40,519 bases of DNA. It comes from Acidobacteriota bacterium (GTDB lineage: Bacteria; Acidobacteriota; Thermoanaerobaculia; UBA5066). Of this stretch, positions 26,311 through 35,623 are shown piece after piece. Within the stretch, counting starts at the first letter, position 1. Every line of letters begins with the position of its first letter. Under the pieces are notes generated by a model. The model was not told the origin of the DNA. It did no database searches and saw only the letters and a program-made list of their open reading frames with translations. The position numbers were made by a program, and so were the translations under genes. The stretch spans positions 1-40,519 of the forward strand of contig JARXKK010000015.1 of the NCBI GenBank assembly GCA_030278895.1. The letters run 5' to 3'.

Positions 26311-28281
26311 ATGTCGCCCGTTGAAACGGTTCTTGCCGCGCTCGCTCTCCACCTCGCGGGCGGCGTCCTTGCGCTCGTCACCGAAGGACGCATCGCCGAG
26401 CGCGCGACGGTGGCCCTGGCGGCGATCGGCTCGCTCGCGGGGCTGGCCGGGGCCGCCGGCGCTTTCCTCGCGCCGGTGCCCACGCTCCTCGTCGCGCCGT
26501 GGCACGTGCCCGGCGGTGCGATCCTGCTCCGTCTCGACGCCCTTGCGGCGGCATTTCTCCTCGTGATCTTCCTCGTGTCGGGCCTCGGCTCCGTGTACGG
26601 GCTTGGTTACTGGTCGTCCCGGGAGCAGCCGCGGTCCGCCGCGCGCCTGAGGTTCTTCTATGCGCTCATGACCGTCGGTCTCGCGCTCGTCGTCATGGCG
26701 GCGCACGGAGTGCTCTTCCTTCTGGCGTGGGAGCTGATGGCCGTCTCCGCCTTCTTTCTCGTCGCGACGGACGATGTTCAGGCGGAGGTGCGGCGCGCGG
26801 CATGGGTGTATCTCGTCGCGACGCACGCGGGTACGGCCTGTCTCTTCGCCGGCTTCGCGCTCCTCAACGCGAGAACCGGCTCGTTCGAAATCCAGAAGGT
26901 CGCGCTCTCTTCCTCGGTATCCGCCGTCTTCCTGCTCGGGGTCGTGGGGTTTGGCATGAAGGCCGGCATCGTTCCGTTGCACTTCTGGCTCCCCGCGGCC
27001 CATGCGAATGCGCCGAGCCACGTCTCCGCGCTGTTGTCCGGAGTCATGCTCAAAGCCGGCATTTACGGCATCCTCCGTTTCTCCTCTCTCGTCGACGTGC
27101 CGCCGCTGTGGTGGGGACTCGTTCTTTCCGGGCTTGGCGCGGTCAGCGCGGTCTCGGGCATCGCCATGGCGGCGGGTCAGACCGACATCAAGCGGGCGCT
27201 CGCATACTCGAGCATCGAGAACATGGGGATCGTGTGGCTCGGCATCGGCCTCGCGCTTGCGGGCCGCGCGCTCGGCCAGCCGTCGTGGGTCGCGCTCGGA
27301 TTCTGCGGCGCGCTCTTCCACGTCTTCAGCCACGCCTGCTTCAAGTCGCTCCTCTTCTTCGGGTCGGGCGGGGTCATGCACGCTACGCGCACGCGGAACA
27401 TGGAGCGCCTTGGCGGGCTCGTGAGGCGGATGCCGGTCACCGCGAGCCTCTTCCTCGTGGGAGCGCTCGCGGCCGCCGGACTGCCGCTCTTCAACGGGTT
27501 CGTCGGCGAATGGCTCATTGCGCTGGGACTCTTCGACACGCTTCGGTCGAACTCCTCGGGCGGGTGGCCTCTCGCGTTCGGAGCGCCCGCGCTGGCGCTC
27601 GCCGGCGCGCTCGCGCTCGCGTCCTTCGTCCGGATCGTCGGGGTGACGTTCCTCGGCGCGCCGCGGAGCACTGAGGCTGCCGAGGCGCACGAGGCGTCGC
27701 CGCTCATGACGGTCCCGATGGCGATCCTCGCCGCGGCGTGTCTCGGACTTGGCCTCTGGCCGTCCGCCGTCCTCCCGGTGCTGAACGCCGCCGAAGGCGC
27801 GTGGCTGGGCGCTCCGGTGGACACGGGGTTTCTCGCGGCGACGCTCGCACAGCCCGTTCGGGCCGTCATCCTCCTCGGTATCGTGCTCGCGTCCGTCAGT
27901 GCGTGTCTTCTCGCGCTCCGCCCGCGCTCCCCCCGCCTGGTCCCGACCTGGGATTGCGGCTATGCAAAACCGACCACGAGGATGCAATACACGTCGGGGT
28001 CGTTCGGCGCCGCGATCACCGCGGTGCTGCCCGGATTCCTCGCGCCGTCTTCGCTCGCCGAGCCGCCCAATGGAGCATTCCCCGCCGCGGCGTCGTTCTG
28101 GACGGAGGCGCCGGACCCGTTCGGGGCGAAGCTGTACGAGCCCTTCGCCGCGTGGTGGGCCGGCCGCCTGGCGCGCCTTCGCAGAATGCAGAGCGGGCAG
28201 CTCACGCTCTACCTCGTCTACGTGTTTCTCACGATGCTCGTGACGCTCGCCTGGTCGGTCATCCGGCCGTATGTCCGATGA
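26311..28281 (+). CDS. HyfB-like proton-translocating membrane subunit (first)
   Basis: A 656-residue polytopic protein of the complex I NuoL/M/N and Mrp antiporter family, like HyfB/HycC of hydrogenase 4/3. The conserved glutamate (LLAWELM) and lysines (FGMKAGIVPLHFWLPAAH, DIKRALAYSS, CFKSLLFFGSGG) of the proton channel are present. The tail contains WDCGYAKPTTRMQYT, typical of the Hyf group. It should pump or exchange ions across the cytoplasmic membrane as part of the complex encoded downstream. Subunit lettering follows hydrogenase 4 by similarity only. A GAGGGGG ribosome binding site precedes ATG 26311, and the stop overlaps the next start (ATGA). Confidence 0.88.
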   Translation: MSPVETVLAALALHLAGGVLALVTEGRIAERATVALAAIGSLAGLAGAAGAFLAPVPTLLVAPWHVPGGAILLRLDALAAAFLLVIFLVSGLGSVYGLGYWSSREQPRSAARLRFFYALMTVGLALVVMAAHGVLFLLAWELMAVSAFFLVATDDVQAEVRRAAWVYLVATHAGTACLFAGFALLNARTGSFEIQKVALSSSVSAVFLLGVVGFGMKAGIVPLHFWLPAAHANAPSHVSALLSGVMLKAGIYGILRFSSLVDVPPLWWGLVLSGLGAVSAVSGIAMAAGQTDIKRALAYSSIENMGIVWLGIGLALAGRALGQPSWVALGFCGALFHVFSHACFKSLLFFGSGGVMHATRTRNMERLGGLVRRMPVTASLFLVGALAAAGLPLFNGFVGEWLIALGLFDTLRSNSSGGWPLAFGAPALALAGALALASFVRIVGVTFLGAPRSTEAAEAHEASPLMTVPMAILAAACLGLGLWPSAVLPVLNAAEGAWLGAPVDTGFLAATLAQPVRAVILLGIVLASVSACLLALRPRSPRLVPTWDCGYAKPTTRMQYTSGSFGAAITAVLPGFLAPSSLAEPPNGAFPAAASFWTEAPDPFGAKLYEPFAAWWAGRLARLRRMQSGQLTLYLVYVFLTMLVTLAWSVIRPYVR

Positions 28282-30254
28282 CGAGTCTCGAGCTTCTCTT
28301 GTTCGCCTCCGTGCTGGCCGGACTCAGCGGCCTTCCGGGCCTTCTGTTTCCTTCGGGATGGACCGCGGGGCAGCGAATCGCGACCGTGCTGCACGTCGCC
28401 GGGTGCGTCGCCGGCGCCGGAGCCGCGGCGTGGGCGCTCGCCGGCGGCACGGTGGCGGCGCGGTTCGCCTGGCCGTTGCCCGGCGGGTCCGTGACGTTCT
28501 CGCTCGACCGCCTTTCGGCGTTCTTTCTCGTGCCGGTTTTCGTCGTTTCCGGCCTCGGCTCGATTTACGGCGAGGGCTACTGGGCGGAGATCCGTCACCC
28601 GGAGAACGGCCGCAAGCTTCGCTTCTTTTACGGCGTCACGACGGCCAGTCTCGTTCTCGTGATGGCGGCCGGCGACGCGTGGTCCTTTCTCGCCGGCTGG
28701 GAGGTCGTGTCCCTCGCGGCCTTCTTTCTCGTCACGACCGACCAGAACGACGCCCGGGCGCTCCGCGCGGGATGGATCTATCTCGTGTCGGCCCACGTGG
28801 GCACATTGATTCTCTTCGCGATGTTCACGCTGCTTCGAGACGCGAGCGGCGGGTGGCTCCTCGTTCCCTCCCAGGCGCTGGGCTCTTCCGCGCTGCTCCG
28901 CCCCATCCTCCTGCTCGCGCTCGCCGGCTTCGGCCTCAAGGCGGGCGTGATCCCGCTTCACATCTGGCTGCCGGACGCGCACGCCGCGGCCCCCAGTCAC
29001 GTCTCGGCTCTCCTGTCGGGCGTCGTTCTGAAGATGGGAATCTACGGCCTCGTCCGGGTGCTCTCGATGCTCCCCGCGTATCCGACGTGGCTCGGGCTCG
29101 CGCTCGTGGCCCTCGGGATCTCATCCGGCGTTCTCGGCGTCGTCCTCGCGCTCGCGCAGCACGATCTCAAGCGCCTCCTCGCGTACCACTCGATCGAGAA
29201 CATCGGCATCATCCTGATCGGGCTCGGCGTCGGCGCCCTCGGGATGGCGCAGGACAGGCTCGACTGGGCCGTGCTGGGGTTCGCCGGCGGCCTCCTTCAC
29301 GTCTGGAACCACGCGGCGTTCAAATCGCTCCTCTTCTATTCGGCCGGAGCGGTGATCCGCGCGACCGGCTCGCGGGAGATCGACACGATGGGCGGCCTTT
29401 TCCGGCGCATGCGTTTCACGGGAGCCGCGTTCCTCGTCGGCGCCGTGGCGATCTGCGGCCTGCCGCCCCTGAACGGGTTCGTCAGCGAGTGGCTGATCAC
29501 GCTCGGGAGCTTCCGGGCGCTCACCGACGACAGCGCGGGCGTCGGAATGCTCGGCGCGGCAGCGGGCGCCCCCGCGCTCGCGCTCATCGGCGCCCTCGCC
29601 GTGGCCTGTTTCGTGAAGGCATTTTCTGCCGTGTTCCTGGGATCTCCACGGGGGCCGGCCGCGGCGATCGAGGCCGGAGACCCGAGCCGATCGATGCTCT
29701 TCTCGATGGGGGGGCTCGCCTTCGTGTGCGCCGTCATCGGGCTCTGGCCCGCGGGCGCCGCGCGGCTCAGCCGCGACGCGGCAAGCGCGCTTCTCCTCGG
29801 CCGCGCGGGGATGAAGACCCAGACCGACCTGGGCGCGCTCGGCGGAATTCCGCTTCTTCTCCTCGGCATACTCGCGGCCATGGGCATCGCCGTCGTGGCA
29901 TGGACCCGGCCGGCGATACGGACGACGACGTGGGACTGCGGCTACGCGGCGCCCGGCCCGCGGATCCAGTACACGGCCTCGTCGTTCGCCCAGATGCTCG
30001 TGGGGTTGTTCCGCTGGGCCGTCTTGCCGGACGAGCACCGCCCGAGCCTGACCGGACCCTTCCCCGCGGCGGGCGAGCGTTTCGAGAGCCATGCGCCCGA
30101 CCCGGTGCTCGACCGTTTCCTGCTTCCGGGTCTGACGCGAGCTCGCTCGTTCCTCGGCCTCGCGCGCGTCATTCAGGCAGGCCGCATCCAGACCTATCTG
30201 CTCTACATCGTCGTCACGCTCGTGGTTCTCCTCGCGTGGAGCGCGTCATGGTGA
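28278..30254 (+). CDS. HyfB-like proton-translocating membrane subunit (second)
   Basis: A 658-residue paralogue of the preceding gene, with the same length and the same motifs: FLAGWEVVSL, FGLKAGVIPLHIWLPDAH, DLKRLLAYHS, FKSLLFYSAGA and the tail WDCGYAAPGPRIQYT. A tandem duplication of the antiporter-like subunit, plus the HyfF-like one downstream, gives three ion-channel subunits, as in complex I. ATG 28278 overlaps the first copy's stop by 4 bases; its own stop overlaps the next gene by 7. Confidence 0.88.
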   Translation: MTSLELLLFASVLAGLSGLPGLLFPSGWTAGQRIATVLHVAGCVAGAGAAAWALAGGTVAARFAWPLPGGSVTFSLDRLSAFFLVPVFVVSGLGSIYGEGYWAEIRHPENGRKLRFFYGVTTASLVLVMAAGDAWSFLAGWEVVSLAAFFLVTTDQNDARALRAGWIYLVSAHVGTLILFAMFTLLRDASGGWLLVPSQALGSSALLRPILLLALAGFGLKAGVIPLHIWLPDAHAAAPSHVSALLSGVVLKMGIYGLVRVLSMLPAYPTWLGLALVALGISSGVLGVVLALAQHDLKRLLAYHSIENIGIILIGLGVGALGMAQDRLDWAVLGFAGGLLHVWNHAAFKSLLFYSAGAVIRATGSREIDTMGGLFRRMRFTGAAFLVGAVAICGLPPLNGFVSEWLITLGSFRALTDDSAGVGMLGAAAGAPALALIGALAVACFVKAFSAVFLGSPRGPAAAIEAGDPSRSMLFSMGGLAFVCAVIGLWPAGAARLSRDAASALLLGRAGMKTQTDLGALGGIPLLLLGILAAMGIAVVAWTRPAIRTTTWDCGYAAPGPRIQYTASSFAQMLVGLFRWAVLPDEHRPSLTGPFPAAGERFESHAPDPVLDRFLLPGLTRARSFLGLARVIQAGRIQTYLLYIVVTLVVLLAWSASW

Positions 30255-31156
30255 GTTCGATCACCAACCTCGCCGCCGTGCTCGTCCTCGCCCCGTTCCT
30301 CCTCGGCGTGATCAACAAGACGAAGGCCCTCGTGGCCGGACGCACGGGGCCGCCTCTTCTCCAGGTCTATTTCGATCTCGCGAAGCTCCTCCGAAAGGGC
30401 TTCGTCGTGAGCAGCACGACGACGTGGGTGTTCCTCGCCGGCCCGGTCCTGTCCGTCGTGGCGCCGGTCGTCGCGGCGCTCCTGCTGCCTCTCGGAGGCC
30501 GGCCCGCGCTCCTCTCGTTCACGGGAGACATGATCCTGTTCGTTGGCGTTTTTGCGCTGGCGCGTTTCTTCGTCGCCTCCGCGGCCATGGACACGGGGTC
30601 GCCGTTCGAAGGGATGGGCGCGGCGCGCGAGGTGACGTTCTCGGCTCTCGCGGAGCCTGCCCTCCTCTTCGGCATGCTCGCGCTCACGCGGATGTCGGGC
30701 TCGCTGACGCTGACCGGCATGTTCGACCTCGGCGCTTCGGCGGCCTGGCAGAAGGCGAGCGCATCCATCATTCTCATTCTCGCGAGCTGGTTCATCCTTC
30801 TTCTCGCCGAGAACGCGCGCGTGCCATTCGACGACCCGACGACGCACCTTGAGCTGACGATGATCCACGAGGTGATGGTCCTCGACCACGCGGGGCCCGC
30901 GTTCGGCTTCATCGTGTACGGCGCCGCTCTCAAGCTCACCGTCTTCGCGGCGCTCCTCGTCATGCTCGTGATCCCTTCCCGCCCGGACTCGGGCGCGCTC
31001 GCCCTCGCGACCTTCGTGAGCGGCCTCGTCGGGGTCGGCGTCGTCGTCGGGCTCGTCGAGTCGAGCATGGCGCGCCTCCGGCTCGTCCGCGTCCCGCAAC
31101 TACTCGTCACGGCGACGCTTCTCGCGGGATTCGCCGTCGTTCTGGTCCTGAGGTAG
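30248..31156 (+). CDS. HyfC/HycD-like membrane anchor subunit (NuoH homologue)
   Basis: A 302-residue membrane protein related to NuoH and HycD/HyfC. The start holds the marker VAGRTGPPLLQVYFDLAKL, which lies at the interface with the peripheral arm. The acidic loop ENARVPFDDPTTHLE followed by TMIHE is the family's conserved proton-path segment. It links the soluble iron-sulfur arm to the ion-pumping subunits. ATG 30248 lies within the end of the previous gene (ATGGTGA); GTG 30251 is possible too. Confidence 0.88.
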   Translation: MVSSITNLAAVLVLAPFLLGVINKTKALVAGRTGPPLLQVYFDLAKLLRKGFVVSSTTTWVFLAGPVLSVVAPVVAALLLPLGGRPALLSFTGDMILFVGVFALARFFVASAAMDTGSPFEGMGAAREVTFSALAEPALLFGMLALTRMSGSLTLTGMFDLGASAAWQKASASIILILASWFILLLAENARVPFDDPTTHLELTMIHEVMVLDHAGPAFGFIVYGAALKLTVFAALLVMLVIPSRPDSGALALATFVSGLVGVGVVVGLVESSMARLRLVRVPQLLVTATLLAGFAVVLVLR

Positions 31157-31159
31157 ACG

Positions 31160-31801
31160 ATGAGAGAAGCCGCCTCCTCCATCCTCATCCTCGCCGTCAC
31201 GATGAACTTCCTTGCGCTCGGTTCCTCGAACCTGAAGGCGTGCATCCGGGCGGCGGCCTTGCAGGGCTTCTTTGTCAGCGTGTTTCCGCTGTTCTTCCAG
31301 CCGGAGCCGACGGCCCGCCTTCTCGGCCTTGTGATCGTGGCCGGCGTCGTGAAGACCTTCGTGATCCCGGGAATGCTCATGCGGGCCCTCCGCGAGGTGC
31401 ACATCCGGAACGAGATGGAGCCCTACCTGGGCCTCGTCCCGTCCGTGCTCCTCCTCGCCGTCGGGACGGGCGGCGCGGCGCTCTTCGCGGATCGCCTCCC
31501 GCTCATGCCGGCGCACCGCGATCTCCTCGTGGTCCCGGTGGCGCTCGCGACGCTCTTCGCGGGATTCCTCCTGCTGACGACACGGCGCAAAGCCATCTCG
31601 CAGGTCACCGGATACCTCATTCTCGAGAACGGGATCTTCGTCTTCGCGCAGCTCCTCCACGAGGCGATGCCGACTCTCGTTGAGGTGGGCGTTCTCCTCG
31701 ATCTCGTCGTCGGGATCTTCGTCATGGGAATCGTCATGAACCATATCCAGCGGGAGTTCGGCTCCCTCGACACGGAGCGTCTCTCGGAGCTCAGGGACTG
31801 A
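31160..31801 (+). CDS. HyfE-like small membrane subunit
   Basis: A 213-residue hydrophobic protein with about six membrane segments, like HyfE of hydrogenase 4, whose C-terminal half resembles NuoK. ITxYLILENGIFVF-type sequence (here VTGYLILENGIFVF) carries the conserved membrane glutamate, and LVEVGVLLDL the second. It probably forms part of the proton path between the HyfC-like and HyfB/F-like subunits. ATG 31160 follows the previous stop by 3 bases. Confidence 0.85.
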   Translation: MREAASSILILAVTMNFLALGSSNLKACIRAAALQGFFVSVFPLFFQPEPTARLLGLVIVAGVVKTFVIPGMLMRALREVHIRNEMEPYLGLVPSVLLLAVGTGGAALFADRLPLMPAHRDLLVVPVALATLFAGFLLLTTRRKAISQVTGYLILENGIFVFAQLLHEAMPTLVEVGVLLDLVVGIFVMGIVMNHIQREFGSLDTERLSELRD

Positions 31802-31805
31802 TTCG

Positions 31806-33239
31806 ATGCTGCTGCTCGGGCTGATTCTCGTGCCTCTCTTCGCGGCCCTCGTGGCCGCCGTGACGCCCTCGGCGCGGGTGCGGCCTCTGATCGTCGCCGG
31901 AACCGGGCTGCTTCATCTCGCGGGCGCGCTCGCCGTGCGGTCGGGCGACGCGGTCTTCGGAGGCTGGTTCGCGGCCGACCCGCTCGGCCATCTGATCCTC
32001 CTCGTCGTCTCCCTGCTCTTCACTCTCTGCGCGCTCTACGGCGTCGGATACCTGCGGGTGCGGAAGGAGCGACCGAACCTCGTGTTCTGCGTCTGCCTCC
32101 TGACCTTCCTGTCGATGACGACGGCGATCACGTTGGCGCAGCACCTCGCGGTCGTGTGGGTCGCCGTCGAGGGCGCCACGCTTTCGACGGCCGTCCTCAT
32201 TTACTTCAACCAGAACGCCCGCTCACTCGAGGCGGCGTGGAAGTACCTGATGATCGGGTCGGTCGGGATCGCGCTCGCGCTCCTCGGCTCGCTCTTCGTG
32301 GCGTACGCGGCGCTGCACGGCGCGTCGGGGGACGAGAGCCTCCTCTTCGCGGCCCTGCTCGAGCACGGAACCGGCTTGTCCCGGCCCTGGCTCAGGGCCG
32401 GCTTCGTCCTCCTCGTCGTCGGCTACGGCACGAAGATGGGGCTCGCTCCGATGCACACCTGGAAGCCGGACGCTTACGGCGAAGCCCCCGGGATCATCGG
32501 AGCGCTTCTCGCCGGCGGCATGACGAACTGCGCGTTTCTCGCGCTCCTCCGGGTCTACCGTGTGATGCAGGCGGCCGGTGAAGGGGCGTTCGCGCGCGAG
32601 CTCTTCCTCGGTTTCGGGCTGGTTTCGATGGCCGTCGCGGCGGCGTTCATGGCGGGGCAGCGAGACTTCAAGCGGATGCTCGCGTACTCGAGCGTCGAGC
32701 ACATGGGAATTCTCGTGATCGGCGTCGGCGTCGGCGGCATCGCGCTCGTCGGCGCGCTCCTGCACGTCGTCAACAACGCCCTGACGAAGGTCGTCCTCTT
32801 CCTCTCGGCCGGCAACATCCACCGTGCGTACGGAAGCAAGTCGATCGACAAGGTGAGCGGCGCGCTTCGCCGCGTCCCCGTGTCCGGCGCGCTCTTCCTC
32901 GCGGGCTTCCTCGCGATCACGGGCTCGCCGCCGTTCGGCCCGTTCATCAGCGAGTTCACGATCCTCTCGGGAGCGATGTCGGGACGGCACTTCGTCGTGG
33001 CGGCCCTCTTTCTTCTCTTCCTCGTCGTCATCTTCATCGGCATGGGCGCCACGGTCCTCGCGGTGGTCCAGGGGCCGGTTTCCCCGGCGGGCGAGACGAC
33101 CGACTTTCGCGACACCTTCTGGAGAGTCGCCCCAATGCTGGCGGCGTTGTCGATGGTCCTCGTCATGGGCATCTGGATCCCGGGCGCGGTCTACGACCTG
33201 ATCCTTGCCGCCGCGAAGATGCTGGAGGGCGCCTCGTGA
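31806..33239 (+). CDS. HyfF-like proton-translocating membrane subunit
   Basis: A 477-residue antiporter-like subunit of the NuoL/M/N family, most like HyfF. Charged channel residues are visible in VWVAVEGATL, YGTKMGLAPMHTWKPDAYGE, DFKRMLAYSSVEHMG and LTKVVLFLSAGN. It is shorter than the two HyfB-like copies and lacks their C-terminal extension. It is the third such subunit of this operon. ATG 31806 lies 4 bases after the hyfE-like stop; the end overlaps the large-subunit GTG (GTGA). Confidence 0.88.
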   Translation: MLLLGLILVPLFAALVAAVTPSARVRPLIVAGTGLLHLAGALAVRSGDAVFGGWFAADPLGHLILLVVSLLFTLCALYGVGYLRVRKERPNLVFCVCLLTFLSMTTAITLAQHLAVVWVAVEGATLSTAVLIYFNQNARSLEAAWKYLMIGSVGIALALLGSLFVAYAALHGASGDESLLFAALLEHGTGLSRPWLRAGFVLLVVGYGTKMGLAPMHTWKPDAYGEAPGIIGALLAGGMTNCAFLALLRVYRVMQAAGEGAFARELFLGFGLVSMAVAAAFMAGQRDFKRMLAYSSVEHMGILVIGVGVGGIALVGALLHVVNNALTKVVLFLSAGNIHRAYGSKSIDKVSGALRRVPVSGALFLAGFLAITGSPPFGPFISEFTILSGAMSGRHFVVAALFLLFLVVIFIGMGATVLAVVQGPVSPAGETTDFRDTFWRVAPMLAALSMVLVMGIWIPGAVYDLILAAAKMLEGAS

Positions 33240-34777
33240 CGGCGGGCGTCGCGACCCATAACGGCCGCGCCCTCGCCCTGAAGGACGTGCCCTTTCTCGA
33301 GCCGTCCCAGTTTCGCGGGTGGCTCGTCAACGGCGTGCGCGACAAGGGAAGGCGCATCGCGTCGTATTTCGGCGTAGCCGGAGGTCCCGAGAGCGGGCCG
33401 GCGGCCGATGGCATCGGTCTCGTCGCCGTGCTCGCGGACGACGCGAACGGGCGACTTTCCGTCGCGCGCGCGTCCTGTGACGGCGCTTCCTTCGCGTCCC
33501 TCTTCCCCGAGATCGCGCAGGCGCACCTCTTCGAGCGCGAGATCGCCGAGCAGTACGGCGTGACGTTCGAGGGGCATCCCTGGCTGAAGCCGGTGCGTTA
33601 CCACCACTCGTATCGTCCAGGCCACGACGCCTGGGGCCGGCCTTCGGACGCCGCGATTCCGCCGGGAGTGATGGACTTCTTCCGGGTCGAGGGAGACGAG
33701 GTGCACGAGGTCGCGGTGGGACCCGTCCATGCCGGGGTGATCGAGCCGGGGCATTTCCGCTTCCAGTGTCACGGAGAGCAGGTCTTCCACCTCGAGATCG
33801 CGCTCGGTTACCAGCATCGCGGCGTCGAGCGGGCGCTCGTCGGGGGGCCGACGAAGCGGACGCTTCCGTACATGGAGACGGTGGCGGGCGACACGACGAT
33901 CGGCCACGCGCTCGCATACTCCCACGCGGTCGAGGCCCTCGCCGGCACGCAGGTCTCCGCGCGCGCCCACGCGATTCGCGGCATCGCGCTCGAGCTCGAG
34001 CGGCTCGCGAACCACGTCGGCGACCTCGGAGCCCTCGCGGGCGACGTCGCGTATCTCCCCACCGCGGCGTACTGCGGACGCCTGCGCGGAGACTTTCTGA
34101 ACATGACGGCGGAGATCTGCGGCTCGAGGTTCGGGCGCGGTCTCCTCCGTCCCGGCGGCGTCGGATTCGACCTTCTGCCCGCGCAGGTCGAGGACTTGAG
34201 ATCCCGGGTCGCTGTCGCGCGGCGCGAGGTCACGGAAGCGGTGGAACTCCTGTGGGACACGCCGAGCGTGAGGGAGCGGTTCGACCACACGGGAACCGTG
34301 ACGCCGGAAGACGCGGAGTCCGTGGGTCTCGTCGGTCCGGCGGCGCGCGCATGCGGCATCCAGCGGGATGTGCGGCACGATTTTCCCGCTGGCATCTACC
34401 GTTTCGTCCACTTGCCCGTCATGACGGCCCATCACGGGGACGTCAACTCCCGCGCCTACGTCCGCTGGCTCGAGGTCCAGCAGTCGATCTCGTTCATCCT
34501 CGACCAGCTCGACGGGGTCCCGGCGGGCGGGCCCGGCGCCGCGGCCGGCGCCTTGAAGCCGGATTCGCTCGTCGTGTCGCTCACGGAAGGCTGGCGCGGG
34601 GAGATCTGCCACGTCGCGATGACGGACGCGGCCGGCCGCTTCTCCCGCTACAAGATCACCGATCCGTCCTTCCACAACTGGATCGGACTCGCCCTCGCGC
34701 TCCGCGACGGCCAGATTTCGGATTTTCCGCTGTGCAACAAGAGCTTCAACCTCTCCTATTGCGGCCACGACCTGTGA
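33236..34777 (+). CDS. Hydrogenase-like large subunit lacking Ni-Fe ligands (HyfG/HycE type, Ehr-like)
   Basis: A 513-residue fusion as in HycE/HyfG: a NuoC-like domain (residues ~20-130, with EIAEQYGVTFEGHPW) followed by the NuoD/large-subunit domain from about 165. In true NiFe enzymes the first ligand pair reads RxCGxC...H. Here the aligned segment is VAGDT from residue 216, with A217 and T220 in the cysteine positions, though His224 is kept. The C-terminal DPCxxC is replaced by SFNLSYCGHDL (503-513), with neither ligand cysteine in register. So no Ni-Fe centre can form, and the protein is not a hydrogenase. This matches the energy-converting-hydrogenase-related (Ehr) complexes. A quinone- or other-substrate site may take its place, as in NuoD. 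The start is GTG 33236. Confidence 0.88.
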   Translation: MTAGVATHNGRALALKDVPFLEPSQFRGWLVNGVRDKGRRIASYFGVAGGPESGPAADGIGLVAVLADDANGRLSVARASCDGASFASLFPEIAQAHLFEREIAEQYGVTFEGHPWLKPVRYHHSYRPGHDAWGRPSDAAIPPGVMDFFRVEGDEVHEVAVGPVHAGVIEPGHFRFQCHGEQVFHLEIALGYQHRGVERALVGGPTKRTLPYMETVAGDTTIGHALAYSHAVEALAGTQVSARAHAIRGIALELERLANHVGDLGALAGDVAYLPTAAYCGRLRGDFLNMTAEICGSRFGRGLLRPGGVGFDLLPAQVEDLRSRVAVARREVTEAVELLWDTPSVRERFDHTGTVTPEDAESVGLVGPAARACGIQRDVRHDFPAGIYRFVHLPVMTAHHGDVNSRAYVRWLEVQQSISFILDQLDGVPAGGPGAAAGALKPDSLVVSLTEGWRGEICHVAMTDAAGRFSRYKITDPSFHNWIGLALALRDGQISDFPLCNKSFNLSYCGHDL

Positions 34778-34787
34778 GGGAGATCCC

Positions 34788-35570
34788 ATGCTGAAGGCGC
34801 TGCTCGCGCGCGCTCACCAGGGGCACCGCACGATGGCGTATCCCGCGGGCGAGCCGCCCGCGATGCCGGAACGATTCCGGGGCGCGCCCACGCTCGACCC
34901 CGCGAAGTGTCCGGACGGCTGCCGGTCCTGCGCCGACGTCTGCCCGACGGACGCGATCAACAAGGACGGGCCGCTCGCTCTCGATCTCGGCCGGTGCCTG
35001 TTCTGCATGGAATGCGTCACCGCCTGCCCGGACGGAGCCATCGCGTTCACGAACGACTACCGTCTCGCGACCCGGCGGCGGGAGGACCTCCTGGCCCGCG
35101 GGCAGGAGCTGGCGCTCGCGGACGCGCTCGAACGGAATCTCCGTCGGCTCTTCGGCCGCTCGCTGAAACTGCGCGTCGTGAGCGCGGGGGACTGCAACGC
35201 CTGCAGCGCGGACGTCAATGTCCTCGGGACGATCGGCTGGGATCTCGGGCGCTTCGGGATCAACTATGTTGCTTCGCCGCGGCACGCGGACGGCCTCCTC
35301 ATCACGGGGCCCGTGACCGAGAACATGCGGCTCGCCCTCCGGAAGACCTACGACGCGGTGCCATCGCCGAAGATCGTCATCGCCGTGGGGGCCTGCGCGA
35401 TCAGCGGAGGGCCGTTCGCGGACCACCCGGAGCAGCACGGCGGCGCGTCGTCCGTGGTCCCGGTCGACCTTTTCATCCCCGGCTGCCCGCCGCACCCTCT
35501 CACGATCCTCGACGGCCTCCTCAGGCTGCTCGGGCGGGTCGAAGAGCAACGGCGAGTGCCGCGGGGATGA
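34788..35570 (+). CDS. Small subunit with fused ferredoxin (HyfH-HyfI type, NuoI plus NuoB)
   Basis: A 260-residue protein joining two roles that are separate genes in hydrogenase 4. Residues 35-85 hold two 4Fe-4S motifs: Cys41-x3-Cys45-x2-Cys48-x3-Cys52-Pro and Cys70-x2-Cys73-x2-Cys76-x3-Cys80-Pro. The first spacing is one residue longer than usual. Residues of about 125-250 form the NuoB/HycG-like domain with the proximal-cluster ligands Cys136 and Cys139 (CNAC), Cys203 (GAC) and Cys233 (PGCPP). All iron-sulfur centres of the electron wire are thus intact even though the Ni-Fe site is lost. GAGGGAG lies 6 nt before ATG 34788. It is the last gene of the operon. Confidence 0.88.
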   Translation: MLKALLARAHQGHRTMAYPAGEPPAMPERFRGAPTLDPAKCPDGCRSCADVCPTDAINKDGPLALDLGRCLFCMECVTACPDGAIAFTNDYRLATRRREDLLARGQELALADALERNLRRLFGRSLKLRVVSAGDCNACSADVNVLGTIGWDLGRFGINYVASPRHADGLLITGPVTENMRLALRKTYDAVPSPKIVIAVGACAISGGPFADHPEQHGGASSVVPVDLFIPGCPPHPLTILDGLLRLLGRVEEQRRVPRG

Positions 35571-35611
35571 GCCAGGAGCCCTGCCCGAGCGGCCGCTTTC
35601 ACCCCGGCCCC

Positions 35612-35617
35612 TACAAT
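35612..35617 (+). promoter_or_regulatory. -10-like hexamer of proBA
   Basis: TACAAT ends 6 nt before ATG 35624, in the 53-base gap after the small-subunit gene. No ribosome binding site is present. The -35 region (GCGGCC at 17 bp) is poor. Confidence 0.5.
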
Positions 35618-35623
35618 CCCCGA

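Noticed and set aside
26311-35570. Calling the membrane operon a functional hydrogenase 4
   Set aside because: The large subunit lacks both Ni-Fe cysteine pairs.
34907-35623. An upstream extension of proB
   Set aside because: The extension lies inside the small-subunit gene and reads as Arg/Pro-rich nonsense; the kinase fold starts just after ATG 35624, which has its own -10 hexamer.
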